64,000 nucleotides of DNA from DYJK01 sp040755055. Its GTDB lineage: Bacteria; Bacteroidota; Ignavibacteria; Ignavibacteriales; Melioribacteraceae. Within the stretch, counting starts at the first letter, position 1; every line of letters begins with the position of its first letter. The stretch covers positions 25,787 to 89,786 of the forward strand of contig JBFMBS010000017.1 of assembly GCA_040755055.1 (NCBI GenBank), written 5' to 3'. The position numbers were made by a program, and so were the translations under genes. Positions 8,176 to 17,424 of this stretch are shown piece by piece. The notes under the pieces are model-generated. The model did no database searches and was not told the DNA's origin. It was given only the letters and a program-made list of their open reading frames with translations.

Positions 8176-8586
8176 TTAAATAAGTAAAACAATTGAGGAA
8201 ATAAACTTTTGACTCTGTGCGTTAGAATTATCTGTAGTTATTGGAAGTTCAACAACCGAATTATTGTTTGTTAATAGATTGGAATCAACGTTGAAAGAAG
8301 AAGAATGCTCAACAGTAACTTTCACTAAATTCTGCTTATTAAATACCGGGATTTCTAATTGTGTATCAGAACAATTATCGGCTTGTTTAGAAATAGAATA
8401 CTCTAATTTGAAATTCCGATTACCAAAGCAGCAAATCGTTTCATTTTTGTCGCAGCATTTATTTAAGGACGACTCAATGAATATTTTACCGTTACTTTCT
8501 TTACAGATTATAAATTGATTCTGGAAGGCAATTAAGTTGCTGAAAGCAATTAAAATTAGAAATACTATTTTTTTCTTTTTCGACAT
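8176..8586 (-). CDS. small exported Cys-rich protein, unknown
   Basis: This 136-aa protein has an N-terminal hydrophobic segment after KKKK (IVFLILIAFSNLIAF) that looks like a signal peptide or anchor. The mature part holds Cys in FIICKES, NKCCDK and TICCFG and another before a Ser/Asn-rich C-terminal half. I do not recognise the family. The CC pairs and its place among metal genes suggest a periplasmic metal-handling role, but that is only inference. The 270 bp between it and the next gene hold nothing I can name. Confidence 0.5.
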   Translation of the reverse strand: MSKKKKIVFLILIAFSNLIAFQNQFIICKESNGKIFIESSLNKCCDKNETICCFGNRNFKLEYSISKQADNCSDTQLEIPVFNKQNLVKVTVEHSSSFNVDSNLLTNNNSVVELPITTDNSNAQSQKFISSIVLLI

Positions 8587-8858
8587 CGAATCTAACTTAG
8601 CTAAACACTAAGTGTTTTCACCAACTATTATACCATTGGATAGAAATAACTTTGATTAAGCTTTCAATCCTTTTTTGCCCAAAAACTGCTTTTCGTTTCA
8701 TCTAAAACAAATCAAGTTTCTTAAATGAGAATCCCTTTCTTTTCAGTGAGAAAGACATTAAAAAATAACTTTCACATAAATATCCTTTGCCAAGCCAATC
8801 TTGGTTATCCGGTTTTTGTAAGCCAATATTTTGGGGGATATTGGAATTGTTCCATTGG

Positions 8859-9704
8859 TTAGAACGGATGTTCAAACGACAGATATGCTAATACGCTTGT
8901 CTTTGAACTACCGCCTTCAAAGTTAATTGGAAAAGCCAATCCCGGAACAATCTGTAGATTATTTATATCAACTGCATAACGGATGCCGGGGCTTATCGTA
9001 TTCACTTTACTATTTGTAACATCTCCATTCGAGTCGAATTCAGCAAAAGAATTCCCCACTACTTCAAGCATAAAATTTAAATTGTAACTCATAAGCCAGA
9101 TAAAGCTTACACCATAATTATATGAAGTAAGCGTTTTGCTAATCTCATTATCAGAAATAATTGTTTTTGAATTAGGCATCATTGTGATACCGAAATTAAA
9201 ATGAGTGACAAAATTTTCACTTAATCTTTTACTAAAAGGCACATTTATCTGAAATCCTGTTACATCCTCACCTAATCCTTTTTTTGAATTACCAGTAGGC
9301 AAAATGATGCTAAACCTTGGCGCAGCGGTTATCCAATCATCGTGCTCAAACAATTGATAACGATAGTTTAAGTAGATGTCTCCAAAACCTGAAACTGAAT
9401 TTTCGCTAAAATAAGAAAATGGAATTGTGGTGCTTAACTGATGCGTCTGACTAAAAAATGGCCACTCTTCAGTAAACGCATAAAAATAATTTTTAGAATG
9501 GTCTCGCATCAAAGAAGAAATATGCTGAATTACTCCATCTTCCTGGTTGTATGCTTCTTCCATTAAAAACGAATTATCTTCAATTGCTTTTGAAAAATTT
9601 GGTTTGGTAGAATTAGATTCCTCTGATTCCAATTTTGTTTGAGAATATAGTTGGAACGAAGAGATAGAAAATAGAATTGTTATAAGTAATTTGGTTCTAA
9701 ACAT
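8859..9704 (-). CDS. outer-membrane transporter-like beta-barrel protein
   Basis: This 281-aa protein has a signal peptide (LLITILFSISSFQLYSQ) and then alternating amphipathic strands with Tyr/Phe-rich ends (FGDIYLNYRYQLFE, WITAAPRFSIILPTG, FVTHFNFGITMMPNS), ending LAYLSFEHPF with a terminal Phe as in outer-membrane proteins. It resembles the Phenol_MetA_deg/transporter family found beside metal-efflux genes. It probably sits in the outer membrane; no substrate can be assigned. Confidence 0.65.
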   Translation of the reverse strand: MFRTKLLITILFSISSFQLYSQTKLESEESNSTKPNFSKAIEDNSFLMEEAYNQEDGVIQHISSLMRDHSKNYFYAFTEEWPFFSQTHQLSTTIPFSYFSENSVSGFGDIYLNYRYQLFEHDDWITAAPRFSIILPTGNSKKGLGEDVTGFQINVPFSKRLSENFVTHFNFGITMMPNSKTIISDNEISKTLTSYNYGVSFIWLMSYNLNFMLEVVGNSFAEFDSNGDVTNSKVNTISPGIRYAVDINNLQIVPGLAFPINFEGGSSKTSVLAYLSFEHPF

Positions 9705-9826
9705 TGTAAGCTCCCGAATAATTACGATATTGTTTTGTATGTTATTTTAACAATACAAAAGTATCTTGTTTGCTGCGGCTTTTTCAATCGCAACAAATGA
9801 TGATAATTATTCGTTCACCTCACTAA

Positions 9827-9946
9827 TTATGGTGATAGAGCGTTATTAAAGTCTTCCAATTTTATAATTTTATTAACAACAGCATAAATAGTTAATGCTG
9901 CGGCAGAATAATGTAAGAAACCTTCATTTCCGGCAAAACCAAAAGT
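9827..9946 (-). pseudogene. possible relic of a membrane protein C-terminus
   Basis: In the ~330-bp gap between the barrel gene and the P-type ATPase, one minus-strand frame reads as a protein-like tail (FGFAGNEG..., HYSAAALTIYAVVNKIIKL, ending NNALSP) with no plausible start; a stop lies directly upstream. GFAGNE recalls a motif of cation diffusion facilitators, but the match is too short to be sure. The rest of the gap is AT-rich and probably holds promoters. Confidence 0.25.
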
Positions 9947-10031
9947 TTATTCCCTGAATACATCACGATTTAAAGCCTTTAATTTTTTCATTGTTAGAAT
10001 TTTTGTTCATTTTTTTCTTCCAATGCTTTCC

Positions 10032-12143
10032 TCACGTTCTCATCACTCTCATTGCATTCAATATCGCAATTATCGCAACGCCCATATCGCCAAACACTGC
10101 TTCCCACATTGTAGCTATTCCAAATGCACCGAGAAGAATGAAGAATAATTTTACCCCCATTGCAAAAGCGATATTCTGCCAGACAATCGTTCTCGTTCGT
10201 TTTGCTACTTCAATTGATTTTACAACTTGCATCGGCGAATCTGTCATCAATACAACGTCTGCTGTTTCAACTGCTGCATCCGAGCCGAGTGCGCCCATTG
10301 CAATTCCAACGTCTGCACGGGCAATAACCGGAGCATCGTTTATTCCATCGCCGACAAATGCAACTTTGCCGTCCTTTGTTGAGCCGAGTAATTTTTCTAT
10401 ATGCTCAACTTTGTTTTCCGGCAGAAGTTCCGAATAGTATTCTTTTATGCCAAGCTTTTTTGCATAAACTTCTGCTGCGCTTTTGTTATCGCCGGTAAGC
10501 ATAACTGTGTTTACTTTTAATTTGTTCAACTCAGCAATCGTTTCCACGGCTTCATCTTTTAATGAATCGGATATGACAATGTAACCCGAATATTTTTTAT
10601 TTACAGAAACGTGAACAACTGTTCCTTCAATATCGCATTTATCGTGTTTAATATTTTCTTTATGAAGAAGTTTATCATTGCCGATTAATATTTCGTTTCC
10701 ATTAATTTTTGCCTGAATACCATGACCGGAGATTTCTTTCAGCTCACTAATTTCATTTTGCGGGATTTGATTTTTATAAGCATCTAAAATTGATTTTGCA
10801 ATTGGATGACTCGAGTTTGCTTCTGCGTAAGCTGCATATTTAAGAATATCTTCTTCCCTGAAACCGTTGGCTGAAATTATTTCAGCAACTTTGAATTCAC
10901 CTTTAGTCAGCGTTCCGGTTTTGTCAAATACAACTGTTTTAATTTTTGTGAGTGCATCGAGATAGTTTGAACCTTTTACTAAAATTCCTTTGCGGCTGGC
11001 TCCGCCGATTCCGCCAAAGTATCCAAGCGGAATGCTGATTACCAAAGCACAAGGACAAGAAATTACCAGCACAACCAAAGCACGGTAAATCCAATTAGTA
11101 AAAGTTTGTTCTGCAAAAAACAACGGCGGAATTACTGCAAGCAGAAACGCGCCAAACACTACAACCGGCGTGTAGTATCTTGCAAATGTTGTAATGAATT
11201 TTTCTGTCTCGGCTTTCTTGCTGCTTGCATTCTCAACTAACTCTAAAATTTTTGAAATGGAAGATTCACCAAATTCTTTTGTTACTTTAATGGTCAACAT
11301 TCCACTTTTGTTAATCATTCCGGCTAAAACTGTTTCTGTTTCCTTAACCGCTCTTGGAACAGATTCGCCTGTTAAAGCAGAAGTATCAACAAAAGAATTT
11401 CCTTCAATGATATTCCCATCCAAAGGAATTTTTTCTCCCGGCTTTACGACAATTATTTGTCCCGGATGAACTTCTGTTGGCGAGACTCTTTTAACATCAC
11501 CATTTGTTTTGATGTTTGCATAATCCGGTCTTATTTCCAATAATGCTTTAACAGATTTTCGCGAACGGTTCACTGCAATATCCTGGAACAATTCGCCTAC
11601 AACATAAAACAACATTACAGCAACAGCTTCTGGCATTTCATCTACGGCAAAAGCGCCGAGTGTAGCAATCGTCATTAAAAAATGTTCGTTGAATACTTTT
11701 CCTTTCACAATGCTTCTAACCGCTCCGCCAATTACACCCCAGCCGCTTATTAAATATGCCGTAATAAAAACTAAATATTCGGCCCACTTGAAAGGTGTGT
11801 TGTGAATTAAATCTTCAGATACCATTCCGAATATTAAAAAGGCAATTACAAAACCGATTCTGAAAAGTTGTAATTTGTTTTCAGCCAGTTCATCTTTTAT
11901 AGAAGACCGTTTGGTAGGTCGTGTTTCGCCTAAACCAGTTTCTGTCGGCTCAACTACTTCAACTTCCGGTTCTAATTCTTTAATTTTTTGTTTTACTTCT
12001 TCAATATCCGGCGCATCAATCTGCAGAGTTGAGTTTGCAAAATTCACCGAGACAAATTTCACTTCCGGCATTTTCGCAAGCCCGTCTTCTATTTTCGCTG
12101 CACAAGATGCACAATCAATATTTTTTAATTGATATTTTTTCAT
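10032..12143 (-). CDS. heavy-metal P1B-type ATPase (Zn/Cd/Pb type)
   Basis: This ~703-aa pump has an N-terminal HMA domain with the metal site DCASC, transmembrane segments, actuator loop with TGES (ALTGESVPR), the membrane motif SCPCALV, phosphorylation site DKTGTLTKG, and the hinge GDGINDAPV. The last membrane helices carry GDMGVAIIAILNAMR, like the Asp/Gly motif of P1B-2 pumps that export Zn, Cd and Pb. It acts in the inner membrane. The ATG at 12143 has AAAGG 7 nt upstream and starts the HMA domain; the alternative ATG at 12167 overlaps the upstream ATPase gene by 4 bp. Transcribed after the second ATPase, so they are coupled. Confidence 0.88.
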   Translation of the reverse strand: MKKYQLKNIDCASCAAKIEDGLAKMPEVKFVSVNFANSTLQIDAPDIEEVKQKIKELEPEVEVVEPTETGLGETRPTKRSSIKDELAENKLQLFRIGFVIAFLIFGMVSEDLIHNTPFKWAEYLVFITAYLISGWGVIGGAVRSIVKGKVFNEHFLMTIATLGAFAVDEMPEAVAVMLFYVVGELFQDIAVNRSRKSVKALLEIRPDYANIKTNGDVKRVSPTEVHPGQIIVVKPGEKIPLDGNIIEGNSFVDTSALTGESVPRAVKETETVLAGMINKSGMLTIKVTKEFGESSISKILELVENASSKKAETEKFITTFARYYTPVVVFGAFLLAVIPPLFFAEQTFTNWIYRALVVLVISCPCALVISIPLGYFGGIGGASRKGILVKGSNYLDALTKIKTVVFDKTGTLTKGEFKVAEIISANGFREEDILKYAAYAEANSSHPIAKSILDAYKNQIPQNEISELKEISGHGIQAKINGNEILIGNDKLLHKENIKHDKCDIEGTVVHVSVNKKYSGYIVISDSLKDEAVETIAELNKLKVNTVMLTGDNKSAAEVYAKKLGIKEYYSELLPENKVEHIEKLLGSTKDGKVAFVGDGINDAPVIARADVGIAMGALGSDAAVETADVVLMTDSPMQVVKSIEVAKRTRTIVWQNIAFAMGVKLFFILLGAFGIATMWEAVFGDMGVAIIAILNAMRVMRT

Positions 12144-12163
12144 AAAGGACCTTTGCTTTTTTG

Positions 12164-14044
12164 TCATCTTTTCGTAAACAGTCTTGCCGAGTTTAGAATA
12201 AAAACTAATTCGGAAACAGTGTGAATTAACGCTGCTAAAAGCGGTGTTAAGTATCCCATAAATGCAAGTGCAACTCCTGCAGTATCAATTGCAACTGTTC
12301 CCCAGAAATTAAATGATATTACATTCAAACATTGCCTGCTTATTTTAATTGCCTCAACTATTTTTCTAAGGTTGTTATTTGCAAGAGCTATATCTGCACT
12401 TTCAAGTGCAACTGCCGTTGATGTTCCCATTGCGATTCCGACATTAGCTTCTATCAAAGCCGGCGCATCATTAACACCGTCGCCAACCATTGCAACTATT
12501 TTTCTTTCGTTATTTAGCTGTTTAATCTTTTCAAGTTTTTGCTGCGGAAGCATTTCACCGTGCACTTCATTTACTTTTAATTTCTCACCAATCTTGTTGG
12601 CAATGTTAATTGCATCGCCTGTTAAAAGAATTACTTTGTTCCCAAGTTTTTTTAATTCTTCAACTGCCGGAACAGCTTCATCTCTAAGAACATCTGCAAT
12701 GCTTATTGCACCTAATACCAATCCGTTATTAACAACCAGAACATCTGTCTCACCGCTTTCCTTCCTATCTTCAAGATATTTAACTACACCGGAGTCTAAC
12801 TCCACATAATTTTCTTTTAAGAAAGAAGAATTACCGACAAGAATTTTGCCTGTCCCGTTCGCGGGATTGCCATTATCTTCGTTAGGAGTTCTTTGGACAG
12901 TGCAGATTAATCCTTTTCCCGGAAAATATTTTATATCCTGATATTCATTCACACTTGCGCCAATTTTTTTGAACTCATTAATAATCGCACCTGCCAAAGG
13001 ATGCTCTGAATGTTGTTCCGCAGTTGCAGCTATCTTCAATACTTCATCTTTAGAATAACCGTTGAAGGGCTTAATGTTTACTACTTTTGGAATTCCTAAT
13101 GTTAACGTTCCGGTTTTATCAAGAACAATTGTATTAACTTTTCCAAGCTGTTCGAGATAAATACCGCCTTTAACAATAATGCCTTCTTTAGCAGTTCTGC
13201 CAATTCCTGCAAGAATTGCCAAAGGAGTTCCGGCTGCAACACCGCAAGCTCCCGCCACAATTAATGCGGAAATTGTTGAGTAAATATTTTGAGTAAATAA
13301 AAATGTTACGGCAGCTCCCGTAAAAGCGAAATAAACTAATCTTGCTGCAAGTTTATCTGCTGTTTTTTGAATTGGCGCTTTTGATTTTTCTGCCTTCTCA
13401 ATTATTTCAATTATTTTCCCGAAAGTTGTGTCCTTACCAATTTTAGTTGGCTTTACTTCAAGAACTCCGGTTTGATTGATAGTTCCGGCAAAGACAGTTG
13501 TTCCTTCAGTCTTTTCAATTGGTAAAGATTCACCTGTAATTGAAGATTGGTCAACAGAAGAATTACCTTTGGTCACTTCGCCGTCAACCGGAATTCTTGA
13601 ACCCGGTTTTACAATTACGATGTCATCTAAACTAACATTGCTTAAATTGATTTCTTGTTCTTCATTATTTTTTCTCACTGTTATTTTATCCGGCAGAAGC
13701 TGCACTAACTTTTCAATAACTTTTCTGCCCCTATCTACAGTAAAGTCTTCGAGCAGTTCGGCTATTAAAACAAAAAATGTTATTACTAAACCTGTAAAGA
13801 AGCTTCCGATTAACAATGTAGCAAGCACTGCAATTGACATAGAAAGCTCCATTGTCATTTTGCGTTTGCGTATTGCCTCGAATGCTTCTTCATACATTGG
13901 ATAGCCACCAACTAAAGTTGCAGTAAGTGCAATGAAATCAAAAGAAGCGAATACTTTCCAAACACCAAACCAACTTAACAGAAGGGAGAGAGCCATTAAA
14001 ATAATTCTAATTAAATCTGTTTTGTATTTTTTTACTTCTATCAT
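12164..14044 (-). CDS. P1B-like cation ATPase without HMA domain, GAC in place of CPC
   Basis: This ~626-aa pump has no HMA domain. It shows actuator SITGESLPIE, phosphorylation site DKTGTLTLG, HP dipeptide (EHPLAGAII) and GDGVNDAPA, so it should be active. In the membrane helix where metal pumps have CPC it reads GACGVAAGTPLA, leaving one Cys. The last helix has HTVSELVFILNSARL. This fits a P1B subgroup of uncertain ion specificity. ATG 14044 is chosen over a TTG at 14059. Two P1B ATPases in one operon suggest division of labour between ions (inference). Confidence 0.82.
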   Translation of the reverse strand: MIEVKKYKTDLIRIILMALSLLLSWFGVWKVFASFDFIALTATLVGGYPMYEEAFEAIRKRKMTMELSMSIAVLATLLIGSFFTGLVITFFVLIAELLEDFTVDRGRKVIEKLVQLLPDKITVRKNNEEQEINLSNVSLDDIVIVKPGSRIPVDGEVTKGNSSVDQSSITGESLPIEKTEGTTVFAGTINQTGVLEVKPTKIGKDTTFGKIIEIIEKAEKSKAPIQKTADKLAARLVYFAFTGAAVTFLFTQNIYSTISALIVAGACGVAAGTPLAILAGIGRTAKEGIIVKGGIYLEQLGKVNTIVLDKTGTLTLGIPKVVNIKPFNGYSKDEVLKIAATAEQHSEHPLAGAIINEFKKIGASVNEYQDIKYFPGKGLICTVQRTPNEDNGNPANGTGKILVGNSSFLKENYVELDSGVVKYLEDRKESGETDVLVVNNGLVLGAISIADVLRDEAVPAVEELKKLGNKVILLTGDAINIANKIGEKLKVNEVHGEMLPQQKLEKIKQLNNERKIVAMVGDGVNDAPALIEANVGIAMGTSTAVALESADIALANNNLRKIVEAIKISRQCLNVISFNFWGTVAIDTAGVALAFMGYLTPLLAALIHTVSELVFILNSARLFTKR

Positions 14045-14094
14045 ATTAATATCTTTCAAAATGCTTTTAACAACGATTTAATAATTACATTTAA

Positions 14095-14430
14095 TTACCA
14101 AGAAACTTCAAATGGTATATAATCTCTGAACTCAGCTTTGATGAAATCTTTCACTCCATTCGGTCCATTAATTTTTAACCAAACATTTCCACCATCTGAT
14201 TCTATCTTAATTATGAATCCGAAGAACGGACAGCATAATCTTTCTTTATCAATAAATGTCATTAAGTTAAGCAGAGTATTGTTTTCACTTGATAATAGGA
14301 AAGCAAACCCATCTGAAATCTCTTTTATTTCTTTTGTGGATTGAAAAACTTTTTTTATTGTTTCAATATGCACGCTTCGCATAGACTGCTCTATTGCTGA
14401 CATATTACAAGCGAATGCAATACCTTTCAT
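14095..14430 (-). CDS. conserved small protein with ERLCCPFF motif
   Basis: This ~111-aa protein contains FACNMSAI near the start and DKERLCCPFFGF in the middle, then NVWLKINGPNGVKDFI. I recognise this as a conserved family found beside mercury and other metal-resistance genes, without an assigned function. The vicinal CC could bind metal (inference). The start ATG at 14430 has AAGGA 5 nt upstream; a longer frame to 14475 would overlap the porin gene. It lies between the porin and the ATPases, all minus strand, so likely in one operon. Confidence 0.6.
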   Translation of the reverse strand: MKGIAFACNMSAIEQSMRSVHIETIKKVFQSTKEIKEISDGFAFLLSSENNTLLNLMTFIDKERLCCPFFGFIIKIESDGGNVWLKINGPNGVKDFIKAEFRDYIPFEVSW

Positions 14431-14458
14431 AACTATCCTTTCTGATTTTTCATAAAAA

Positions 14459-15577
14459 TCATATTCCCGCCGCAAGCTGTACGGTTACTATGCTCTGGTC
14501 ATTAATAACCGGATGATTAACAAAAGTGTAATCAAAACTTATCTTGGCGTTATGACCTTTGATATAATAATTCAAACCGCCGCCTATAAAGCTCGTGTTG
14601 TCTTTCTTGTCAATAGAAGCAGTTTCATAGCGGAAATACGGCTGAAAATGTCCAACTCCCGTTAATGGCATAAAATAATAACCTGTCTGGATGTAGAAAA
14701 GCTTTGCATTATCTCCTGCAGCTAATTGAGTGAAGTTATGTGTTTGAGTATTGTTCTGAATATTGATGAAAGCCGATTCAACTGTAATCGCACCTGCCGG
14801 CACCGGATAATCGAGAAAAGTATCAACTGTCCAGCTAAGATTATTTCTGTCTGTTTGATTGTTTAAGGTCAATCCACTTTGACTATCCATACCAAATCCC
14901 AGACTCAAAACTTTTTTCTGACCGAGATATGTTCCCTGGTTAAACCAATCTTTTTCCGGTTCGAATAAATTGAGCGCAGCTCTTCCGGCAAAACGAAGGT
15001 TATCGTTTGGATTATTATTATCTTCAACTCCTTCGGAAACCATTAAGCGATATTGCAGAATGTCCTCAAAAGGATTGCCCCATAAAGTTACGCCGTCATC
15101 CCGCCCGACTTTGCTTGCATAAAAAATTGTTCCGCGAACACCGCCTTGCAAAAATGTTAAGTCGGTTGTCAGCATCGCTTTGGTAGATGTTGTTCCATAA
15201 TTACGTGTAAAGGGAACATACATACGCCCTGCCTGAATTTTAAAGCTCTCACTTAAGTTCAGCGTTATCCAAAGGTCACGGAAAGCAACGCCGCTGCCCA
15301 AAGCAAGCGAAGGATTATCGAGTCCATCTTGTCCCAAACGGTCAACAGCAATGTGAGTGAAAAAGCTAAGATAATCTGTCGGCTGCCCTTTTACAGAGAG
15401 ATATGCTCTTCGAATCATAAAATCGTTAAGCGACTTGTTGTTCTTTCCATTTTCAACATACTGATACCACGCTTGCGTCCAGAAACCGATTTCTACTTTT
15501 TCCTGGGCGACTGTATTTTGAATCATCACAAAATTTAGTGCAGAAAACAGAATCAAGAGTAAAGTGAATTTTTTCAT
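14459..15577 (-). CDS. phosphate-selective porin O/P-like outer membrane porin
   Basis: This 372-aa protein has a signal peptide (LLLILFSALNFVMIQNTVAQ) and barrel strands typical of the porin O/P family (FWTQAWYQYVENG, DFMIRRAYLSVKGQP, FKIQAGRMYVPFTRNYG, LQYRLMVSEGVED, GHFQPYFRYETAS), with a C-terminal strand VTVQLAAGI. It should form an outer membrane channel; the ion it passes is not evident. Its start codon overlaps the stop of the upstream thioredoxin-fold gene by 4 bp (ATGA), so they are translationally coupled. Confidence 0.78.
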   Translation of the reverse strand: MKKFTLLLILFSALNFVMIQNTVAQEKVEIGFWTQAWYQYVENGKNNKSLNDFMIRRAYLSVKGQPTDYLSFFTHIAVDRLGQDGLDNPSLALGSGVAFRDLWITLNLSESFKIQAGRMYVPFTRNYGTTSTKAMLTTDLTFLQGGVRGTIFYASKVGRDDGVTLWGNPFEDILQYRLMVSEGVEDNNNPNDNLRFAGRAALNLFEPEKDWFNQGTYLGQKKVLSLGFGMDSQSGLTLNNQTDRNNLSWTVDTFLDYPVPAGAITVESAFINIQNNTQTHNFTQLAAGDNAKLFYIQTGYYFMPLTGVGHFQPYFRYETASIDKKDNTSFIGGGLNYYIKGHNAKISFDYTFVNHPVINDQSIVTVQLAAGI

Positions 15578-16140
15578 TTTAATAAATCTCCTTTGTCAAT
15601 GTGTCTATCTAATTGTTTTATTAATTCATTCGTCTTAACTCCTGGCAAATGACTTGCAAAAGTAATCTTGCCGTCTTTTGAGATAATATAAATGTTCTTC
15701 AATGGACAAGTGCCGGGAATATATTTTCCACTGTATATTTCTGCTACTTTCCCATCGGGATCATAAAGGAATGGAAAGGTTATCTTGTTATCCTTAATTA
15801 TTTGCTCAACAGTTTTTCTGTCCTCACCAAGAACGCTTACGGCTGCTATGTTTACTCCTTTTTTTTCATAAACAGATTTTATTTTTTCAACATCTGATAT
15901 TTTTGATTGGCAGCCCTCGCACAAATTCGTAAACCACAGAAGAAGACCGTGCTGCTGAACAGCTTTGGAAAGTTCAAATTTATTTCCGTTAAAATCTTGG
16001 AGGGAAAACTCCGGCGCTTTATCGCCAACCTTTGGAATTGAAATTGGCTTATCATTTTGAGCATTAAGAACAGATGTGAAAGAAATTATTCCAAATGCTA
16101 AAAGACAAATTGCAGCACTGCGATGATATTTATTAAACAT
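15574..16140 (-). CDS. exported peroxiredoxin/TlpA-like thioredoxin-fold protein
   Basis: This 188-aa protein has a signal peptide (AAICLLAFGIISFTSVLNAQ) followed by an AhpC/TSA-Redoxin domain (VGDKAPEFSLQDFNGNKFEL). The active site reads WFTNLCEGCQSK (CxxC) and a later KNIYIISKDGKI matches the C-terminal strand. Because of the signal peptide and CxxC it is more likely a periplasmic thiol reductase or peroxiredoxin than a cytoplasmic one. Overlaps the porin start by 4 bp. Confidence 0.82.
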   Translation of the reverse strand: MFNKYHRSAAICLLAFGIISFTSVLNAQNDKPISIPKVGDKAPEFSLQDFNGNKFELSKAVQQHGLLLWFTNLCEGCQSKISDVEKIKSVYEKKGVNIAAVSVLGEDRKTVEQIIKDNKITFPFLYDPDGKVAEIYSGKYIPGTCPLKNIYIISKDGKITFASHLPGVKTNELIKQLDRHIDKGDLLK

Positions 16141-16181
16141 ATTTTCTCCTTTTATAATCTTATAAGATTTATCCTTTGTAA

Positions 16182-16715
16182 TTATCTGTTTGATATTTCC
16201 AAAGCTGGAACCAGCTTAACCGGATTTTTAAGAGTAAAGACAACCGGGCAGCGCTGCAATGCAAGCTCTTCTGCCTGCTTTATTTTTTCTTCCGGTTCAT
16301 CGCTTACAACCGTAAGCTTTACACGGACTTCTTCCATTATTGGTTCTTCGCTTATGCCGAATACTTTTGAAAAATTCACATCGGCTTCAACTTTTGTGGT
16401 TAGTTTTTTTAGCTTGATGCCGAGCATCGCCGCCATAGTTGCAAACGTTCCGGTGTAGCACGAAGCCAATCCATAAAAGCAATAATGCATCGGTCCGGGC
16501 AGCGAACCGCTTCCGCCCATAAATGTGGGATTATCAACTTTGAATTCAGTTTCGCCTCCTTCAAATTTTATTTTCGATATGAATTGAGCGCCGCCTTCTT
16601 CGAGCACCCATTCGCCTTCAACGCCCTGAGTTTTTCTTGCCGCTGAAGAATCCTTTTTAATTTGTTCCTCAAACGCTTTAACGCCTGCCAGATTTACGTT
16701 ATTAATTTTAGCCAT
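16182..16715 (-). CDS. OsmC-family protein
   Basis: This 177-aa cytoplasmic protein matches the OsmC/YhfA fold: FKVDNPTFMGGSGSLPGP, then YCFYGLASCYTGTFATMAAMLGI and, near the end, AEELALQRCPVVFTLKNPV. The two conserved Cys of OsmC peroxidases are seen (ASCYTG and QRCPV), so thiol-dependent hydroperoxide reduction is likely. Start ATG has AAAGGAG upstream. It stands in the same minus-strand series as the thioredoxin-fold gene, consistent with oxidative stress protection linked to metals. Confidence 0.85.
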   Translation of the reverse strand: MAKINNVNLAGVKAFEEQIKKDSSAARKTQGVEGEWVLEEGGAQFISKIKFEGGETEFKVDNPTFMGGSGSLPGPMHYCFYGLASCYTGTFATMAAMLGIKLKKLTTKVEADVNFSKVFGISEEPIMEEVRVKLTVVSDEPEEKIKQAEELALQRCPVVFTLKNPVKLVPALEISNR

Positions 16716-16741
16716 TTTGAACTCCTTTTAATTTATCTTCT

Positions 16742-17092
16742 TTATTTTATTATAGAAATTTTAGAAGCAATGATACTGTTCTCGTGTATATGCCCAAGCA
16801 GTTCAACTACTTCAGCATTAGCAATTTCCGGCAGTATTGGTTCGTGAGATGTAACTTTCATCTCAATATTATCTTTGTCCCTTGCGAAGAAGGAAATAAT
16901 ATTTCCGCTTGCATCTCTTTCAAAACCTTTTTCTTTTATAACAGCTGCATTAACTTGTTGATTAACTTCACTTCCCGGATTGAATTTACTGAATGAGCCC
17001 AATTCATCCGTTGGTGCAAAGTATGTGAAATAAATTACCAGAACTACTGCTGCTACAATTACCGGGAAAATTAATTTGGATAATATTTTCAC
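16742..17092 (-). CDS. small membrane-anchored protein with OB-fold-like tail
   Basis: This 116-aa protein starts with one transmembrane helix (LIFPVIVAAVVLVIYFTYF). The periplasmic part ends VVELLGHIHENSIIASKISIIK, which resembles the end of an OB fold such as CcmE, but the His ligand motif of CcmE is not seen. I do not assign a function. It is closely followed by the OsmC gene and preceded by a DUF2892 gene 4 bp away. Confidence 0.55.
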   Translation of the reverse strand: MKILSKLIFPVIVAAVVLVIYFTYFAPTDELGSFSKFNPGSEVNQQVNAAVIKEKGFERDASGNIISFFARDKDNIEMKVTSHEPILPEIANAEVVELLGHIHENSIIASKISIIK

Positions 17093-17096
17093 TTCA

Positions 17097-17312
17097 TCAC
17101 CTATTAGTTTTTTTTGCCGGACAAGTCGAAATTCCGAAAATTATATAAAGCGGACAGAAGCTGAATAAACTTGTCAAAACAAAAACTACAGACAGCACTA
17201 AAAGAATTATTCCTAAAGTTCCGGTTAAAACATTAGTGAAGAAAAGAGCCGCAACAATTGCCGCAATTATAACCCGTATAATTCTATCGGCAGAGCCCAT
17301 ATTCTTTTTCAT
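17097..17312 (-). CDS. DUF2892 (YgaP-like) inner membrane protein
   Basis: This 71-aa protein begins MKKNMGSADRIIRVIIA and holds two transmembrane helices with a CPLY motif (FSFCPLYIIFGIST), the pattern of DUF2892. In other bacteria this domain follows rhodanese in YgaP or stands alone near sulfur genes. Function is unknown; the sulfur/metal context fits. Its stop is 4 bp from the next gene start. Confidence 0.8.
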   Translation of the reverse strand: MKKNMGSADRIIRVIIAAIVAALFFTNVLTGTLGIILLVLSVVFVLTSLFSFCPLYIIFGISTCPAKKTNR

Positions 17313-17324
17313 TTTTAATCCTTT

Positions 17325-17417
17325 CTAATTAATAAAATACTGCACTACTAAAACGATGAAAGCAACAATTACTACGCAAACCAGACAAACCAATATAATC
17401 TTGAATGCCTTCTTCAT
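17325..17417 (-). CDS. 30-residue single-helix membrane peptide
   Basis: An ATG-to-TAG frame on the minus strand encodes 30 residues: MKKAFKI, then a hydrophobic stretch with two Cys (LVCLVCVVIVAFIVLVV) and QYFIN. It fills the gap between the SnoaL and DUF2892 genes with only a few bases on either side, as a real small gene would. The ribosome site is weak, so the call is tentative. Confidence 0.4.
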   Translation of the reverse strand: MKKAFKIILVCLVCVVIVAFIVLVVQYFIN

Positions 17418-17424
17418 AAGATTT

